Below are positions 17,266 through 30,091 of a stretch of DNA of 64,000 bases, in pieces. The notes beneath the pieces are model-generated. The model was not told the origin of the DNA and did not search any database. It was given only the letters and a program-made list of their open reading frames with translations. Source of the DNA: Gorsachius magnificus (taxonomy: Eukaryota; Chordata; Aves; Pelecaniformes; Ardeidae); assembly GCA_034008185.1 (NCBI GenBank), contig CM067086.1, positions 39,450,507 to 39,514,506 of the forward strand, given 5' to 3'. The position numbers and the translations under genes were made by a program. Each line of letters opens with the position of its first letter. The stretch's first letter is position 1.

Positions 17266-20200
17266 TGCCTTGCAGGTTTTAGAAACTTCAGTAGCATTGC
17301 TGAAATGTACTGAGACTAATCTTAGGCACTTACACGATTAACAGAGAGAGACAGGCTTCCCTACAGCTTTGAGCTCTGACCGCTGAGACGTGCTGCTAGA
17401 TGGTGTCTGATCAAATCTCAGGTGTGGTACAGTATGAGTGTGGGACAAACATATCAGTTTGATGACAAGTTTTTTCAGTTTTAATGTGCTAGTATATGCT
17501 TCTGGATGGTTCTGAGAAAACGTCAGGCTGGACAAAAAGTGAATTCTAGATGTTCTACAGTGAGCCAATCCTTTCTGGAAGATAACTCTGCAACAGTCAC
17601 TCATAATACCATCAGCTTTGATCAAATACCCAGTTACCACTGATAAAGCTTTTGTCCTGTTCTTTATTAAACTTGTTTCTCGGAATTTGTATTGGTCAAT
17701 GCACAGTTCTAATTTTTGAAGGGTTTACTTCACGTCTCACTTCACATGGCTGCCAAGTAATGTTAGAGAATAGGCGATTAACTACATTTTTGCTAGCAAT
17801 TTAGAAGTGTTCTCTTTTCTCTGTTTCCCTCTCAATTCAACCAGTGACGGATACTAATCAAAAGATAAAACACTGGAAGACCTACCGCAGGTAGTCTTCA
17901 AGACTGGTCCCTACTTTAATGTTTTAATGTGATTTTAATATTCAAATTTCTGCTTATATTTCTGTTAAAAATAATACATACTGACATGTATCTGGTCTCT
18001 GTCCTGCACGCCCAGGCCTGATATGACAGACTCGCACTCCTTCCCTCTTCCAGCTGGAGGCAATGTGACCCTTGGCTCCTGCTCAGAAGTAGCAAGGGAA
18101 GGGAAGCTGGTGACAGAGAACTCATGGCAGCAGCCAGAGCATCAATCCATACCCCTCTGATGACTGACTGATTAGGAGGAGGAGGAGTACCAGCACAGTA
18201 CCTCCTCCCTCTTGTCAATGACAAGCTTCTCCTTCCAATATCTTCCAAAACTCCTGTCAACATCCCTCAACTTTAACTTCCAGCACTCCCAGCACCAGCC
18301 AGATGCCACGATTTAAAGCCCCTGAAAGAAAAGGAAACAGGAACTACCCTATTTTCACTGTAAAAGCAAGAATCTCTTCCACAAAGCACCTTCTTCTTCA
18401 GCTGGTGTGCCTGGTTTGTTAGAAAGATAAATTAGTTTTTCCTGGTAGACAGCCAGACTCCTGACTCAGCAAATCTGGAAACTTCCCAGGAAATGATTGC
18501 TTAACTGGATTACGCCATGGAAACTAACAGTCTGTGCAGCTCCAAACACTAAACAGTCCTTTAGAACAATCATCCCAGCAAGGTAATCTATACTTTAACA
18601 GCTCAGAATACAATTTTCCAAGTGACAATAAACACAAAGAAACATGTGCAGATATTTAACTGTATGGATATGCAACCAAGCCAGTGACACTGATCACATC
18701 CAGAGACTTCAATGCAATTATGCGTTAAACTATGAGAATATCTAATAGATCCAGTGTTTGCTTACTCTTTTATTGTGAAAAAAAGGGTTTTTTTAATTCC
18801 AAGAAGGGAGAGGTGCCAAGCTTTTCCCCAATACGGGCCACTCTGCATGAGTCTTATTAGCTGATGCCTTGCCCCTCCTCCTGGTTCAATTTATTTGAAA
18901 TTTTGAAATATACTGAAGTTATTCATGGTTTATCTGGTGAGCTTTGTTAAAAGCTGTTCAAGGACACAAATTTGTCTACAGTAGCCAGAAACACAAAGCC
19001 ATTGTGCAGAACCCTGTCACTGCAGGAAGGAGACAGTCCTCCATAGAACTGCTACCCCAAAGGTAAAATCCCTCAGCAGGAGATCCCTCTGTCCGCGTTT
19101 TTACCTTCTCCAAATCCATTGCAAAATACAATTAGGAAACTGAAATAAATACTGACTCCCTGCCAATGGATTCAGCTGTTCTCATCACCTGGGTGAGTCT
19201 GACTGTCTTCTAGCACCACTTCTACCCCTTCCAGGCACAGAAATCAAAGAAACTTTATGGAGATGCTGAAGGGACTAATGAGAAGCAATAAAAGCTGACT
19301 GGATGCGGAGTTGGCCTCTTGGGAACAAAGACAAGGAACAGCCCTGCAATCCAGCTGCACAGTCTAGCCTAAAACATAAAATGGGCTGCTATTTGCCTGA
19401 CTTCTTTTAAAAGGTTTCAACAGTCCCACTAAAAATGTCCCAGGGATTCTGACAAAACTTCACTGAAGAGCTTCATGTTCTAGAAGAGTCAGAAAAGAAA
19501 TACTTCAATTTTGACGTCTGATCATCTTATTTTAAATCACACTTGCAGAAACACATTCAAGTCAGCAAACTTCTCTCAGGAGAGAGCAGGCTACACATCC
19601 TATACTCTCCTAAATCTATAAATTTTCAACACTGTTCACAAAGAAATGCTAACCTTTTGCAGGCTTGGTATCTACAAAGTATTGTGACGTTATTCCTGTA
19701 CTTTACACTGAGACAGTAAATCAAAAACGCCACAGGCATTCCTACATTTTTTTAATGCTTGCCTTAACAAAAGAAGCGGAACACCATGAGCTAGTGTTTT
19801 TTATTTACTTGGACAACTGAGAAAAGTGATGTATGTTTAAAAAACCAAACAGTAATAATGTCCGCATGAAGTTTCATGTTCAGTGTTGAAGCACACTTGT
19901 TGAAAGATGCATTTCCTTCCTAGATTGAAGGCAGAGGATAAAGCCTTAATATGTTCATATAAAATTCTTCACAGGAAGCTACTGTCAAATGAGGTGCTAG
20001 ATAACTGTGTAACCACAGGAACTACTATGTTTCTGATGCAATGCAAATGTTGACTCTCTTTTACAAATTAAACTATGTGACTGTAATTAAGCGAATTCAA
20101 GGAAACAAATCTTCAGTTAAATACACTGAAATACCACACTTAGAATGCAATCAACTGTGTTGTCTTTCAAGGCTTCTTGCACTCTTCTCTTTAAGTCAAG

Positions 20201-20888
20201 TGTATGATTTAATCCTACAAGCATCACAGTTAGATAGCTATGGTCTGAAAAACACTTGAGCGTTACATGTGTAAACACATCAAAGAACTGACTACAGTAC
20301 AAGCTGTTAATATTAAACTATCCACAGATGGAAATTATTATGTACCCTGTTATTCCACTCAGACATCAATACCAGCAAACAGTGGTTTGAATGCTGTCTG
20401 TAACCTGCCTTATTTTGTAAAATAACAAGAGAAGATTACTGGGTTTCAGCAGTCGTCGTGTGGCTACACTAACTTCCCAGAGTCAGGGATTTCCCAAAAC
20501 AAAAGCCCTTTGCTGATGAAGGCTTTGCTAGTGACAGCAGGCACAGTAGGGCTTATATAGCACAAAGCTTTTCTCCTGCATCTTACAGATGCAAGTTCCT
20601 TCAAAAATATTAGGTTTGGTTTGATCTTCTATTATCTGCTTCCTAATTTTAAGTATAATAATTTTAAGTAATAAATTATTTTCAAGTTAAGTCCCTTGCA
20701 GCACTAGAATGCCATCATAAGCCAGACTTTGCAGCTCAGTTGTGCCTACTGCATAGAACTAATAAGAAAAAAAAAAAAGGCACATATCACAATACAAAGG
20801 TGGCATAGCCAAGTTATAATTTGGGACAAAACCCATCAGGGAATCTATGTACAATTCTGGTTCACACTATTACATATGAATATTGCCT

Positions 20889-20908
20889 TCCCCCCCTCCC
20901 CACCCCCC
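20889..20908. repeat. C-rich tract
   Basis: Three C runs (7, 4 and 6) separated by single bases. The minus strand, which is the sense strand of PRKD1, is therefore G-rich. The longest run could be split to give a four-run G-quadruplex motif. Confidence 0.6.
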
Positions 20909-23221
20909 AATGTCTGTGCAAAAATGTGTCCCATCTGACACTGTCTCCATCCCATGCGTACCAAATCAGGGATAACCAGATAGCCTTTGGGCTTAACCAC
21001 AGCCACTGGTTTGGAAAAGTTTTGGCATTGGACAGAGGAGGTGTAGAGAAACCAGCTTGGTGAGGCTTGCCTAAAGAGAGGAAGTTTGGGGGCAGTAGGA
21101 TGTTACCAATGCAGAAAACCAAGCTTATATAATAGAAGGGAAAGCACCATTGAAAATTTTTGGGCCAGCTAAGTGGAGATAAAAGGTTGCACTGATTGCC
21201 TCTGTTCCTCAAAACAAAAATTCCACTTTGGGATCTTGTGCCATTTCAGAAGACCCAGCACTAACATGAATGTTGTTTCAGAGATGCTATAGGAAAGTAA
21301 AATGTGTGTTGCAGGGTTTGCTGCTTTTCTGTATTTTCAATATGTGCAAACCCTTGTGTTAGTACTTGGAAACTACAAGAACTTAGCTCTGAGTGTACGT
21401 TTGCTTAGACATACCATACACTCCTAAAGAATTCCTACAGTCACAGTCGCAGAGCACCTACAAGTCTTCAGTTTAAGCCATGGTGACTTATATGAAGGAT
21501 CATAAGCTGACAACTATTATTATTGTATGTCTTTCCTAAAAACAAAATAGGGGATTTAAGAACAAGTGGCAATTACCCGAGGACAAGAACAACCTGAACC
21601 TCTCTCCTCTTCCAAGCTGAAGAATCAAATACACATAAAACCTCTCCAAGGGATCACAAATAAGTTGCGTTCAAAAGCATCAGCAGACGTATAATTCTTA
21701 AGCTGTTTACCATCTTCTCTTCTACCTATCTTCCTAGATTTTTGGAAAATACTAGGTGCAAAACTGAAGCAGTATTTAATGCCTTCCTAAATATACATCT
21801 TCTAACTTAAAATAATTGTCACAATCATCTTCTAGATCTCATCTAGCTGTGAAGAACTTCTGCAACAATCATATTTGGGCAAATCAGGCCAGAAAAGCTC
21901 TAATGTAATTTGCATTAGTCACAAGAAATTCAGTCCTAAATCCATTTAGTGCATGGCAGTTAGTACAGGGACTACTATTATTCTATGGCACAGCAGTGTA
22001 CGAGGGAAGCCATTCCAAATTTACTTTCTGTATCCTACAATGTTTTAATTCAGGGTTCAGTTGGACTTTGAATGTCATAGACATGCAATGCTGTAAGAAA
22101 AAAGGGAATTACATATTTAATAGTTTTTGTTGAGTTTTTTACCTTTGTTTATTTTAAATAATTATACATTATCAAGAAAATGAAAAATGATACCTAAAAG
22201 AATTAACTTAAATTCCTCTTTAAATATTTAACTTTCAGTGTCATATTAACTGAGTTCTTGATTCTCAGTTCTGTTCACCTGGTGAATCTGGCACTAAATC
22301 AGTGTAAACATTACTTAGGATTGGTTTAGTTCACAGACTACATCTTACACTTTTATTATTTGTAAATTACATCTAGATTTTGGACCTCAGAAAATTTCCA
22401 GGAGCACTCACCAAAATAGTTTAGGGTTTTTTATTTAACAAATGAATACACTGAAAATAAGTTCCTGTAAGACAGAGAGGAATGTGCAGTGTACATCACC
22501 AGAGCATGGCAGGAAAACTTGTGGGTGATGAGAACAGAATGTAACTGTGAGTGGTATTAATTCAGAGTTAACTTTCTTTGAGAAGAAATACTAATTTTGC
22601 CCCTGAGGATCTTCCATCTAATGAACTCTACTCTAGCCATTAGAAAAGGACTCCTACTAATTACAACTGGCTGAAGGCATGAAGCTGCTCTCAGCTGCAA
22701 CACCCTAGCTCTTTTTTAACCCTTCCTTCAAGGGCTCCTTTTTTCCAGTCCAGTGAGTTGGGAAGGCATATAAGGCTCTATAGGGCCTGGAAATGGGAAA
22801 CAGAGATGCGTCTTCTGTCCGAGTGTGGAAAAGGAAGGCTTCATAGAGTGGGAATTTTTGAGTAATGGGAAATGAGCACTCCTTATTTCAGTGGAATAAG
22901 AGAAAAGAACAGCTGCATTAAGAGCTGAGGGCAAGGGAAAGAAGATAAAATGGCCATCTACAACTCAAGCAATTCTCTCCCAGTGACTCTGCTGTCCTAG
23001 TTGTGCAAAATCACTCTTCTATATATAGCCGAGAAGCCTCAAGCCAGCTCTGCTTATAACAAATCTACAGAGGCAGGCAACACCTGGTGCTTTGTATTCT
23101 GTCAGTGACATGTAAATAGTCTTTTCAAACTAAAATGAAGTAAATTATTTAGTAAAAAACCAATTGCTGATTCTCCCTCAAAAAGCAAAGATAATTTGCA
23201 AGTAACTGTAATATTCTACCA

Positions 23222-24622
23222 AAGGTCTTTCTTGGGAGCCTGGGGAGGTCCCTATGACCAGAAGCTGGCCAATGTTATTCCAATCTACAAAAAATGGATG
23301 AGGGAAGACTCAGGGAACTATAAACCTGCTAGTCTAACCTCAGTTCTTGGAAAAACTATGGAGAAGACTATACTGTGTACTATTGAAAGGCATTTAAAGA
23401 ATAATGCAATCATCAGACACAGCCAACGTGGGTTCACAAAAGGAAAGTCCTGTTTAACTAATTTGGTATCTTTCTATGATAAGGTCACCCACCTAGTGGA
23501 TGAAGGAAAGGTGGTAGATGTAGTTTTTCCTCACAGCATACTTCTGTAGAAGTTGCCCAACTGTGGGATAAGCAGGTTTATGGTATGCTGGGTTAAGAAT
23601 GGGCTGAACAGCAGGGCTCAAAGGGTTGTAGTGAATGGGGCTACATCTGACTGGCAACCAGTCACCAGTGGTGTTTCTCAGGGTTCAATTCTAGGGCCAG
23701 TCCTGTTCAATGTATTTAGCAATGATCTCAATGCAGGAGTTGAATGCACCATTAGCAAGTTAGCTGATGATACTAAACTGGGAGGTGCTGTTGACTCTCT
23801 TGAGGGACAAGATGCCTTGCAGAGAGGGCTCTATATAGATTGGTGCATTGGGCTATGATTAATGGGATAAAATTTAACAAGTCCAAATGCCAGATTCTGC
23901 ACCTAAGACAGAGTAATGCTGCAGAGCAGCCCTGCAGAAAGGGATCTGGTGGTGCTGGTCGACAGCAGGCTTGTTATGAGTCAGCAGGGTGCCTCAGCAG
24001 CCATGAGGGCAAACCACATCCTGGGGTGCATCAAACACCAGATGAGCAGCCAGTCCAAAGAGGTGAATTATCCCACTGTATTCAGTGTTGGTGCAGCCTC
24101 ACCTTGAGTACTGTGCGCAGTTCTGGGGCCCACAATTTAAGAAGTATGTGAAGGTCCTTGAATGCATCCAGAGGACAGAAACAAAGCAGGGGAAAGGGCT
24201 GGAAGGCATGTCCTGTGAGGAGCAGCTAAGGACTTAGAGCTTGTCTAGTTTGGAGAGAAGGAGGCTGAGGGGCGACCTCATTGCTCTCTACAGCTTCCTG
24301 ACAAGGAAAAGTGGAAAGGGAAGTGCTGAGCTCTTCTCCCCAGTATCCAGTGACAGGCCACATGGGAATGGTTCAAAGCTGAATCAGGACAGGTTCAGGC
24401 TTGACATTAGGAAGCATTTGTTTACCAAAAGGGTGGTCAAACACTGGAACACGCTTCCTAGCGAGGTGGTCGATGCCCAAGCCTGTGAGCGTTTAAGAGG
24501 CATTTGGCCAGTGTCCTTTATAATGTGCTCTAACTTTTGGTCAGCCTGAAGTGGTCAGGCAGTTGGACTAGATGATCATTGTAGATCCCTTCCAACAAAA
24601 TAGTCTAGTCTGTCCTATTCCA
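23222..24622 (+). mobile_element. CR1 LINE, 5'-truncated copy with decayed reverse transcriptase
   Basis: A 1.4-kb CR1 non-LTR retrotransposon copy, inserted antisense to PRKD1. Reverse-transcriptase landmarks appear in order: WKLANV-type start (KLANVIPIYKKW), [59 protein letters not shown] (the YxDD-box position), and [19 protein letters not shown]. It ends with the avian CR1 3' signature (GTTGGACTAGATGATCATTG) and a CTAGTCTGTCCTATTC tail. It is dead: an in-frame stop at 23,547, later changes of frame, and an internal deletion just before that stop. It lacks the 5' UTR, ORF1 and endonuclease, the usual 5' truncation for CR1. Confidence 0.93.
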
Positions 24623-26040
24623 CTTACCTGTGCCCTGTAAGACACAGCATTCGTATTTTAAATACAAAGCACATTTTTATGAGAAATCACTGCCAATGTG
24701 TCTAAAAAACTACCTTAACACATCAACATTCATCGCTTCTAAAAGAATGAATAGAACTTACCAAAGTAATGGAAACATATATAAAAATAAATAGAAAAAA
24801 ATGCTGCTGTGTCACATAAATGCATTTTAAATTAAAACCGTAGAGGGTTAACATTTTTTCTTTTTACAAAAGAAACACAATTTTGTTTTTCCTCCAAATA
24901 CCTTTATCTTTTTTCATTACCACTTCTTATTACTGTTAATTTAGGGTAATGCATCACTATCTGGATTGCTGGATTTAACATTTTTCAGACTGCACTTACT
25001 TAGAGTAAAATTATCTTGGATATTACAAAAATCTTATTTTACATATGCTTGTTAGTATTGTTTTATGGGTATCCTGTGGAGTTGTACTTCTGGGGCAGAC
25101 TATGATACTTAGACACACTACAGTAAGTGTGTAAGTGTTTTAGGAAAAAATGAAGTTATTTCTTTCAAAAAGATAAATGTTTGGCCATGATAATCTTCAC
25201 TTCAGCATAATAAAATATTCTTCAGATTAACTATGTAGTATTTCTAAAAAGGAAAACATTTGCAAACCTCTTCTGGCTGCATCTCAAATAATGTCTGCAA
25301 GGGAAAGATGCCAAGATTTCATAGCTTCAAAACCTTCTGAAACTTTGAACATGAAACAAACTTCTTTGGAAAATCCATACTGAAAACCAAAGAGTATAAC
25401 TTTTGACATGAAGTACCTGTTAAAAAAATTGTTTTCTCATTAAGATTAGACTTGATACTCTTTTTACATATAGCTGTAACTTAGTTGCACACTGTTCATG
25501 TTTATTTCCACAGAAGTACAGAATCCTGACTGTTTTTTTTTTAATACAGCAGTATTCTGAGAAAAGCTATTACACTGCATTATGGTATTAGAAGTCTATT
25601 GCTGGTGAGCACTTAAGGGTCAGGTTTTTTCAGCTTAAAATAAAATGTTTATTTTCTATGTTACTCCAGCAAATTCCCAATGTCCTAAAAGTGAGGCTAA
25701 AATTTTCCTCCCACGCATTACTAACAGTAAAAAAGGGCCACAGTCCAACCAATGACCTCTATTATGCCTAAGGAATGAAAATGCCACTTTTGTATAAAAA
25801 TATTTTAACGTTAGCTAATTTTACTGTTTAATGTAAGAATCATGACCTTCACTTTGGAATCCAGACTTCAGAGTTTTGCACTGGATATACTCTTTCTAAA
25901 AGAAAAATAAATGCTCGAGGTCTAAAGATCATAAAATACTAATCTGATTAAATTCCTGCATTTCTTCACATTGACACTGATAATCATAAAAAGTGTGTTC
26001 CTGATTGTATGATAGGAAGTAGAGCAAATTCAGTACATAC

Positions 26041-26064
26041 CTCATAGCCAGGGCTGACAGGAGA
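26041..26064 (-). CDS. PRKD1: PRKD1 microexon, eight codons, probably alternatively spliced
   Basis: A 24-base exon coding for SPVSPGYE, lying between exon 4 (ends in phase 0) and exon 5 (starts in phase 0). It can therefore be included or skipped without changing the frame. Splice signals are strong: a long pyrimidine tract (ttttccttctttccaaactcctgtctcag) before it and GTATGT after it. As I recall, human PRKD1 has a longer 920-residue isoform against the usual 912, and the eight extra residues at this junction are nearly the same, with Phe for Tyr. The insert adds two Ser-Pro motifs between the Ser205-223 cluster and Ser249, in the linker between the two C1 domains. A function in phospho-regulation is inference. 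Confidence 0.85.
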
Positions 26065-28889
26065 CTGAGACAGGAGTTTGGAAAGAAGGAAAAACAGAAC
26101 AAAGAAATAAGGGCGGGAAAAGACAGAAAATAATGTTACTTTAGAAGCAAGCACGGATGTGTGATTATTTTATACTTTCATTCTATGTTACAGAATAGAA
26201 TGCAAAAGAATTGCATTTGAGCTATGGCAGTAAAAATCTGGGTTACATAGCATCCTCCTAGTTCTACATGTTTTTAGCATTTCTGTTTGATGAGTTTTAC
26301 ACTATTAAGTTAAGAATCAAAAAAATGATATTGCCCAGATTTTATTCTTTGGAGGTAGATTTTTAAAGCTGCACTTAAATGTAGCCCCCAGTCAATTTTC
26401 AGCTCAAATGAAATGCTTTATTGGCAAATTAAAACATTTACACCTAAACTGAAACTGTGTCTGTGTGTGGTGGTTCCCTATGAAACAATAACTAAAGTAC
26501 CCTTTGCAGGATTCTGCATTACCCTGTCTCAAAGATTTTTCGAATGCCACAATTTCATAAGTTAGGGCATAACTTCCTCACTTTGTAAGTAGCATTTTTA
26601 CAGAAGCCAGACTTACAAGCTAAATTTAACACTGTGAACTAAAGTCGGCTTCTTTCTGGTCGCACAACATTAACAAAAAAGTTCTGAAGTCTTATCTTAG
26701 TTAATAATTCCATTTATGAAGGGTGTCCAGGAACTCCTCTCTCAACTGCTCTGACTCTATGTAGTAAATAGGGGTAAAAATAACATTTATTTTAGTCCTA
26801 TTTAAAAAATTGACAGGTATCTGATTGAATTCTGTGGTCCCAAACAGGAGTTGTATTTTGCTACTAGCAATTCAAGTGCCACACCAATACTAATAACGAA
26901 TGATAAGATTCTGTAAACAAGGATGATGTTTCTTAGTATATTCACACAGACTGTAGAAAAGTGAAACACATTCCAAAGTGCATGCTTTGATTGGTACCAC
27001 ATCAAAGTGGTATAAACTGCCATAAAACTTATCTCATAAGTACTGCAGAAGAATGGAGTCTAAAGGACAGATCTGATACAGGAGAACTGCCAAAGCTTAC
27101 GCACACTTTAAAAAAAAAGGGAAAAAAAAAATTGAAACATATTCAATGCAAAAAAAAAACCCCCCAAACCAAACAAAAGACATACAGAAGCCATATGTGA
27201 GAGCATTTCTGAAAATCTGGTAAATGATACCATGATTTCCTGAAATAAAGGTGAAATCGGAAAGCTATTTCATTTCTCTAGGCTAATGCCCATCCCTGTA
27301 CCTGCTGTAAACATATTTGCTTTGTGCATGCACGTGTGTGCATGCATGTGAGGTGTTCTGAATCATCAGCGTGGGTACACTGATGATTACAAGTTCTTAG
27401 AGAAGTACAGCCTGCAGTATATAAGAAACACTGTATTTCTTCACTGGCAATTTTAATATTTTCAACAGTTTTAAAATATGTAGCTTTGAAAAACAGATAT
27501 TTCATATCAGAATGTATCAGCAAACAACAGACTCATACAATTAAAATTTTTTCTATCTTGTAACTGCACAGTGCAGTGAGTATTTATAGAAAGTACACCA
27601 GGATGCTCCCTCATACAATTTTTTTAAACCAAAATTCCAGAAACAATTCAGAATTAGGGCCAGCCTTCCTGAAAATTTTCTGTCTTGGTCTGTATAAGTC
27701 AGCATTTCTGACAGAACCTACTGAGAATTATGAATAATCTATAAAGATTTCTTGCTGCAGGTTTTGCAGAACTTAAGCACCTTACTCATTTATGCAGCTT
27801 TTCAATTAAAAATACAGATTCATAATGTTAACCTTAATTTCCAAGTAGCTTTAGGTTAATGATAATCAGTAACATAAGTACATAATTATGGTTCATAGAT
27901 GATACGAACAGGTCTACATCAGGCCTACATCATCTGCAACAGTGTCCTTTTAGTATGTCAAGTTTAATAAGTCTAATATTCTAATTGAGAGGAAAACATG
28001 ATAATTGTTGCATGTACTTATAAATTCTTTCCTCTCTTTTAAACCTTGAGGTTTTCAAAACTTTTACTTAGGAGTGGCTTCATTTATACACAGTGTAAAT
28101 TCAATATATATTATTCAAATATATTATGACTATGAGTGTTAAAAGGAACAAATATACCAAAGATAAAAAATATGTATCATTCTAATTTACTCCAGTCATT
28201 ATATTTTGTTCTCAGAAGAGGTTTTTCATGACGGAAAACTACTATAGTAATGCATACACAAGTATACCATATATTTACATGTGCCTGTGTGTATACTATA
28301 CATCTACATATACATCTACGTACACATATACAGATCTATGCATATATTCACCACAACAATCTGTTGAAGGAAATAATGGACATTTCTCTTACTTTATTCT
28401 GAACACTTAGAAATATGCTAAATATGCAGGCTCCAACTAATTAACTATAGCCTTGACTGTTACAGATACTCAGTTTGATACGGTGGTGTTTGGGTCACAG
28501 AGAGGCAAATCTTTTCTGTATCATAAACCAATGGATATAATGGTCTGATACAGAAGAAATTAAACTTCTAGTTCCAGACAACACATCCCCCAAGATGCAA
28601 CTACTCACATTAGCATGGATGGCAGTTTTAGACCTTCAAAATAACCTAATCCTTGCCAAAGGGAGGAGACTACTGGGAGTATCAGAAGTGCCACATACCT
28701 TAAACCCACATACCTTAAGCTGGTGACCTCCCTTTTATGTCAAGATGCCTTTTCTCATAGCAACACTTTATAATTTACATACCACTCTCCTCTGTAGTCT
28801 GTAACAGGCAAAACCAGATCCCATAGCACTAAATGTCATTGTTTCTTAGCAGCAACGCCCATGGCCTCTATAGCTAGGGAATCTCATAC
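26065..28889 (-). other. PRKD1: PRKD1 intron between exon 4 and microexon
   Basis: A 2,825-base GT-AG intron (donor GTATGA). It holds a Z-DNA-prone GT/CA tract at 27,324-27,350, A-rich low-complexity sequence at 27,107-27,180, and a degenerate TA/CA tract at about 28,252-28,345. No gene or transposon recognised. Confidence 0.85.
27324..27350. repeat. Alternating purine-pyrimidine (GT/CA with GCATGC) tract
   Basis: About 27 bases with strict purine-pyrimidine alternation, built from GT steps and two GCATGC-type palindromes. Such tracts are Z-DNA-prone and length-variable. Confidence 0.7.
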
Positions 28890-29050
28890 CAGAAGGGCTT
28901 CATCCGGCACACTGGGCGAGGGTTCTGCAGAAACCGTTCGAACAGTGCTGAGTCCTGTTAGGGAAACGTTTGAGAGGCGCCTTTTCCGTACACCACTGCA
29001 GTTGTTTGGGATTTTAAATGCACATCTCTTATGGTAATTTAGACCACAGC
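28890..29050 (-). CDS. PRKD1: PRKD1 exon 4: second half of C1a and 14-3-3 serine cluster
   Basis: A 161-base exon: two bases finishing Gly, then 53 codons. It completes the first C1 zinc finger ([17 protein letters not shown]), so all eight zinc ligands of C1a are present across exons 3 and 4. Next come the basic-Ser motif [13 protein letters not shown] and the tail RTVSAEPS. Counting from the human register, serines fall exactly at 205, 208, 219 and 223, the autophosphorylation sites that bind 14-3-3. The last codons are DEALL. Human equivalent 179-232. The acceptor is cttttcag and the donor GTATGA, a weaker donor that fits with optional splicing to the microexon. The phase is 0 at the 3' end. 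Confidence 0.97.
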
Positions 29051-29987
<937 letters not shown>

Positions 29988-30037
29988 TTATGTGGTACTT
30001 CATCCCAGAACAAAGCAAAACACCTCGTGGTCACTAT

Positions 30038-30091
30038 GATGATGAACTTTGTATTGGTCATTGATGATGAACTTTGAATTTTGTATTGGTC
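30038..30091. repeat. Short local duplication
   Basis: The sequence GATGATGAACTTT...TTGTATTGGTC occurs twice side by side, the second copy with a five-base insertion. It lies within a stretch that also forms a small hairpin around 30,119-30,160 (ATACCAT / ATGGT arms). Probably replication slippage. Confidence 0.65.

Noticed and set aside
18140..18200. Shared TGATGACTGACTG with the region near 47,580, as a dispersed repeat
   Set aside because: Only about 13 bases agree and the flanks do not align. Chance similarity.
23196..24549. Reverse-transcriptase open frames as a host gene
   Set aside because: They are pieces of one CR1 element in different frames, with a stop and an internal deletion, and end in the CR1 3' terminus.
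28252..28345. TA/CA-rich stretch as a coding frame (Tyr/Thr-rich peptide)
   Set aside because: The repetitive peptide is a translation of a degenerate ATAC/ACAT microsatellite.
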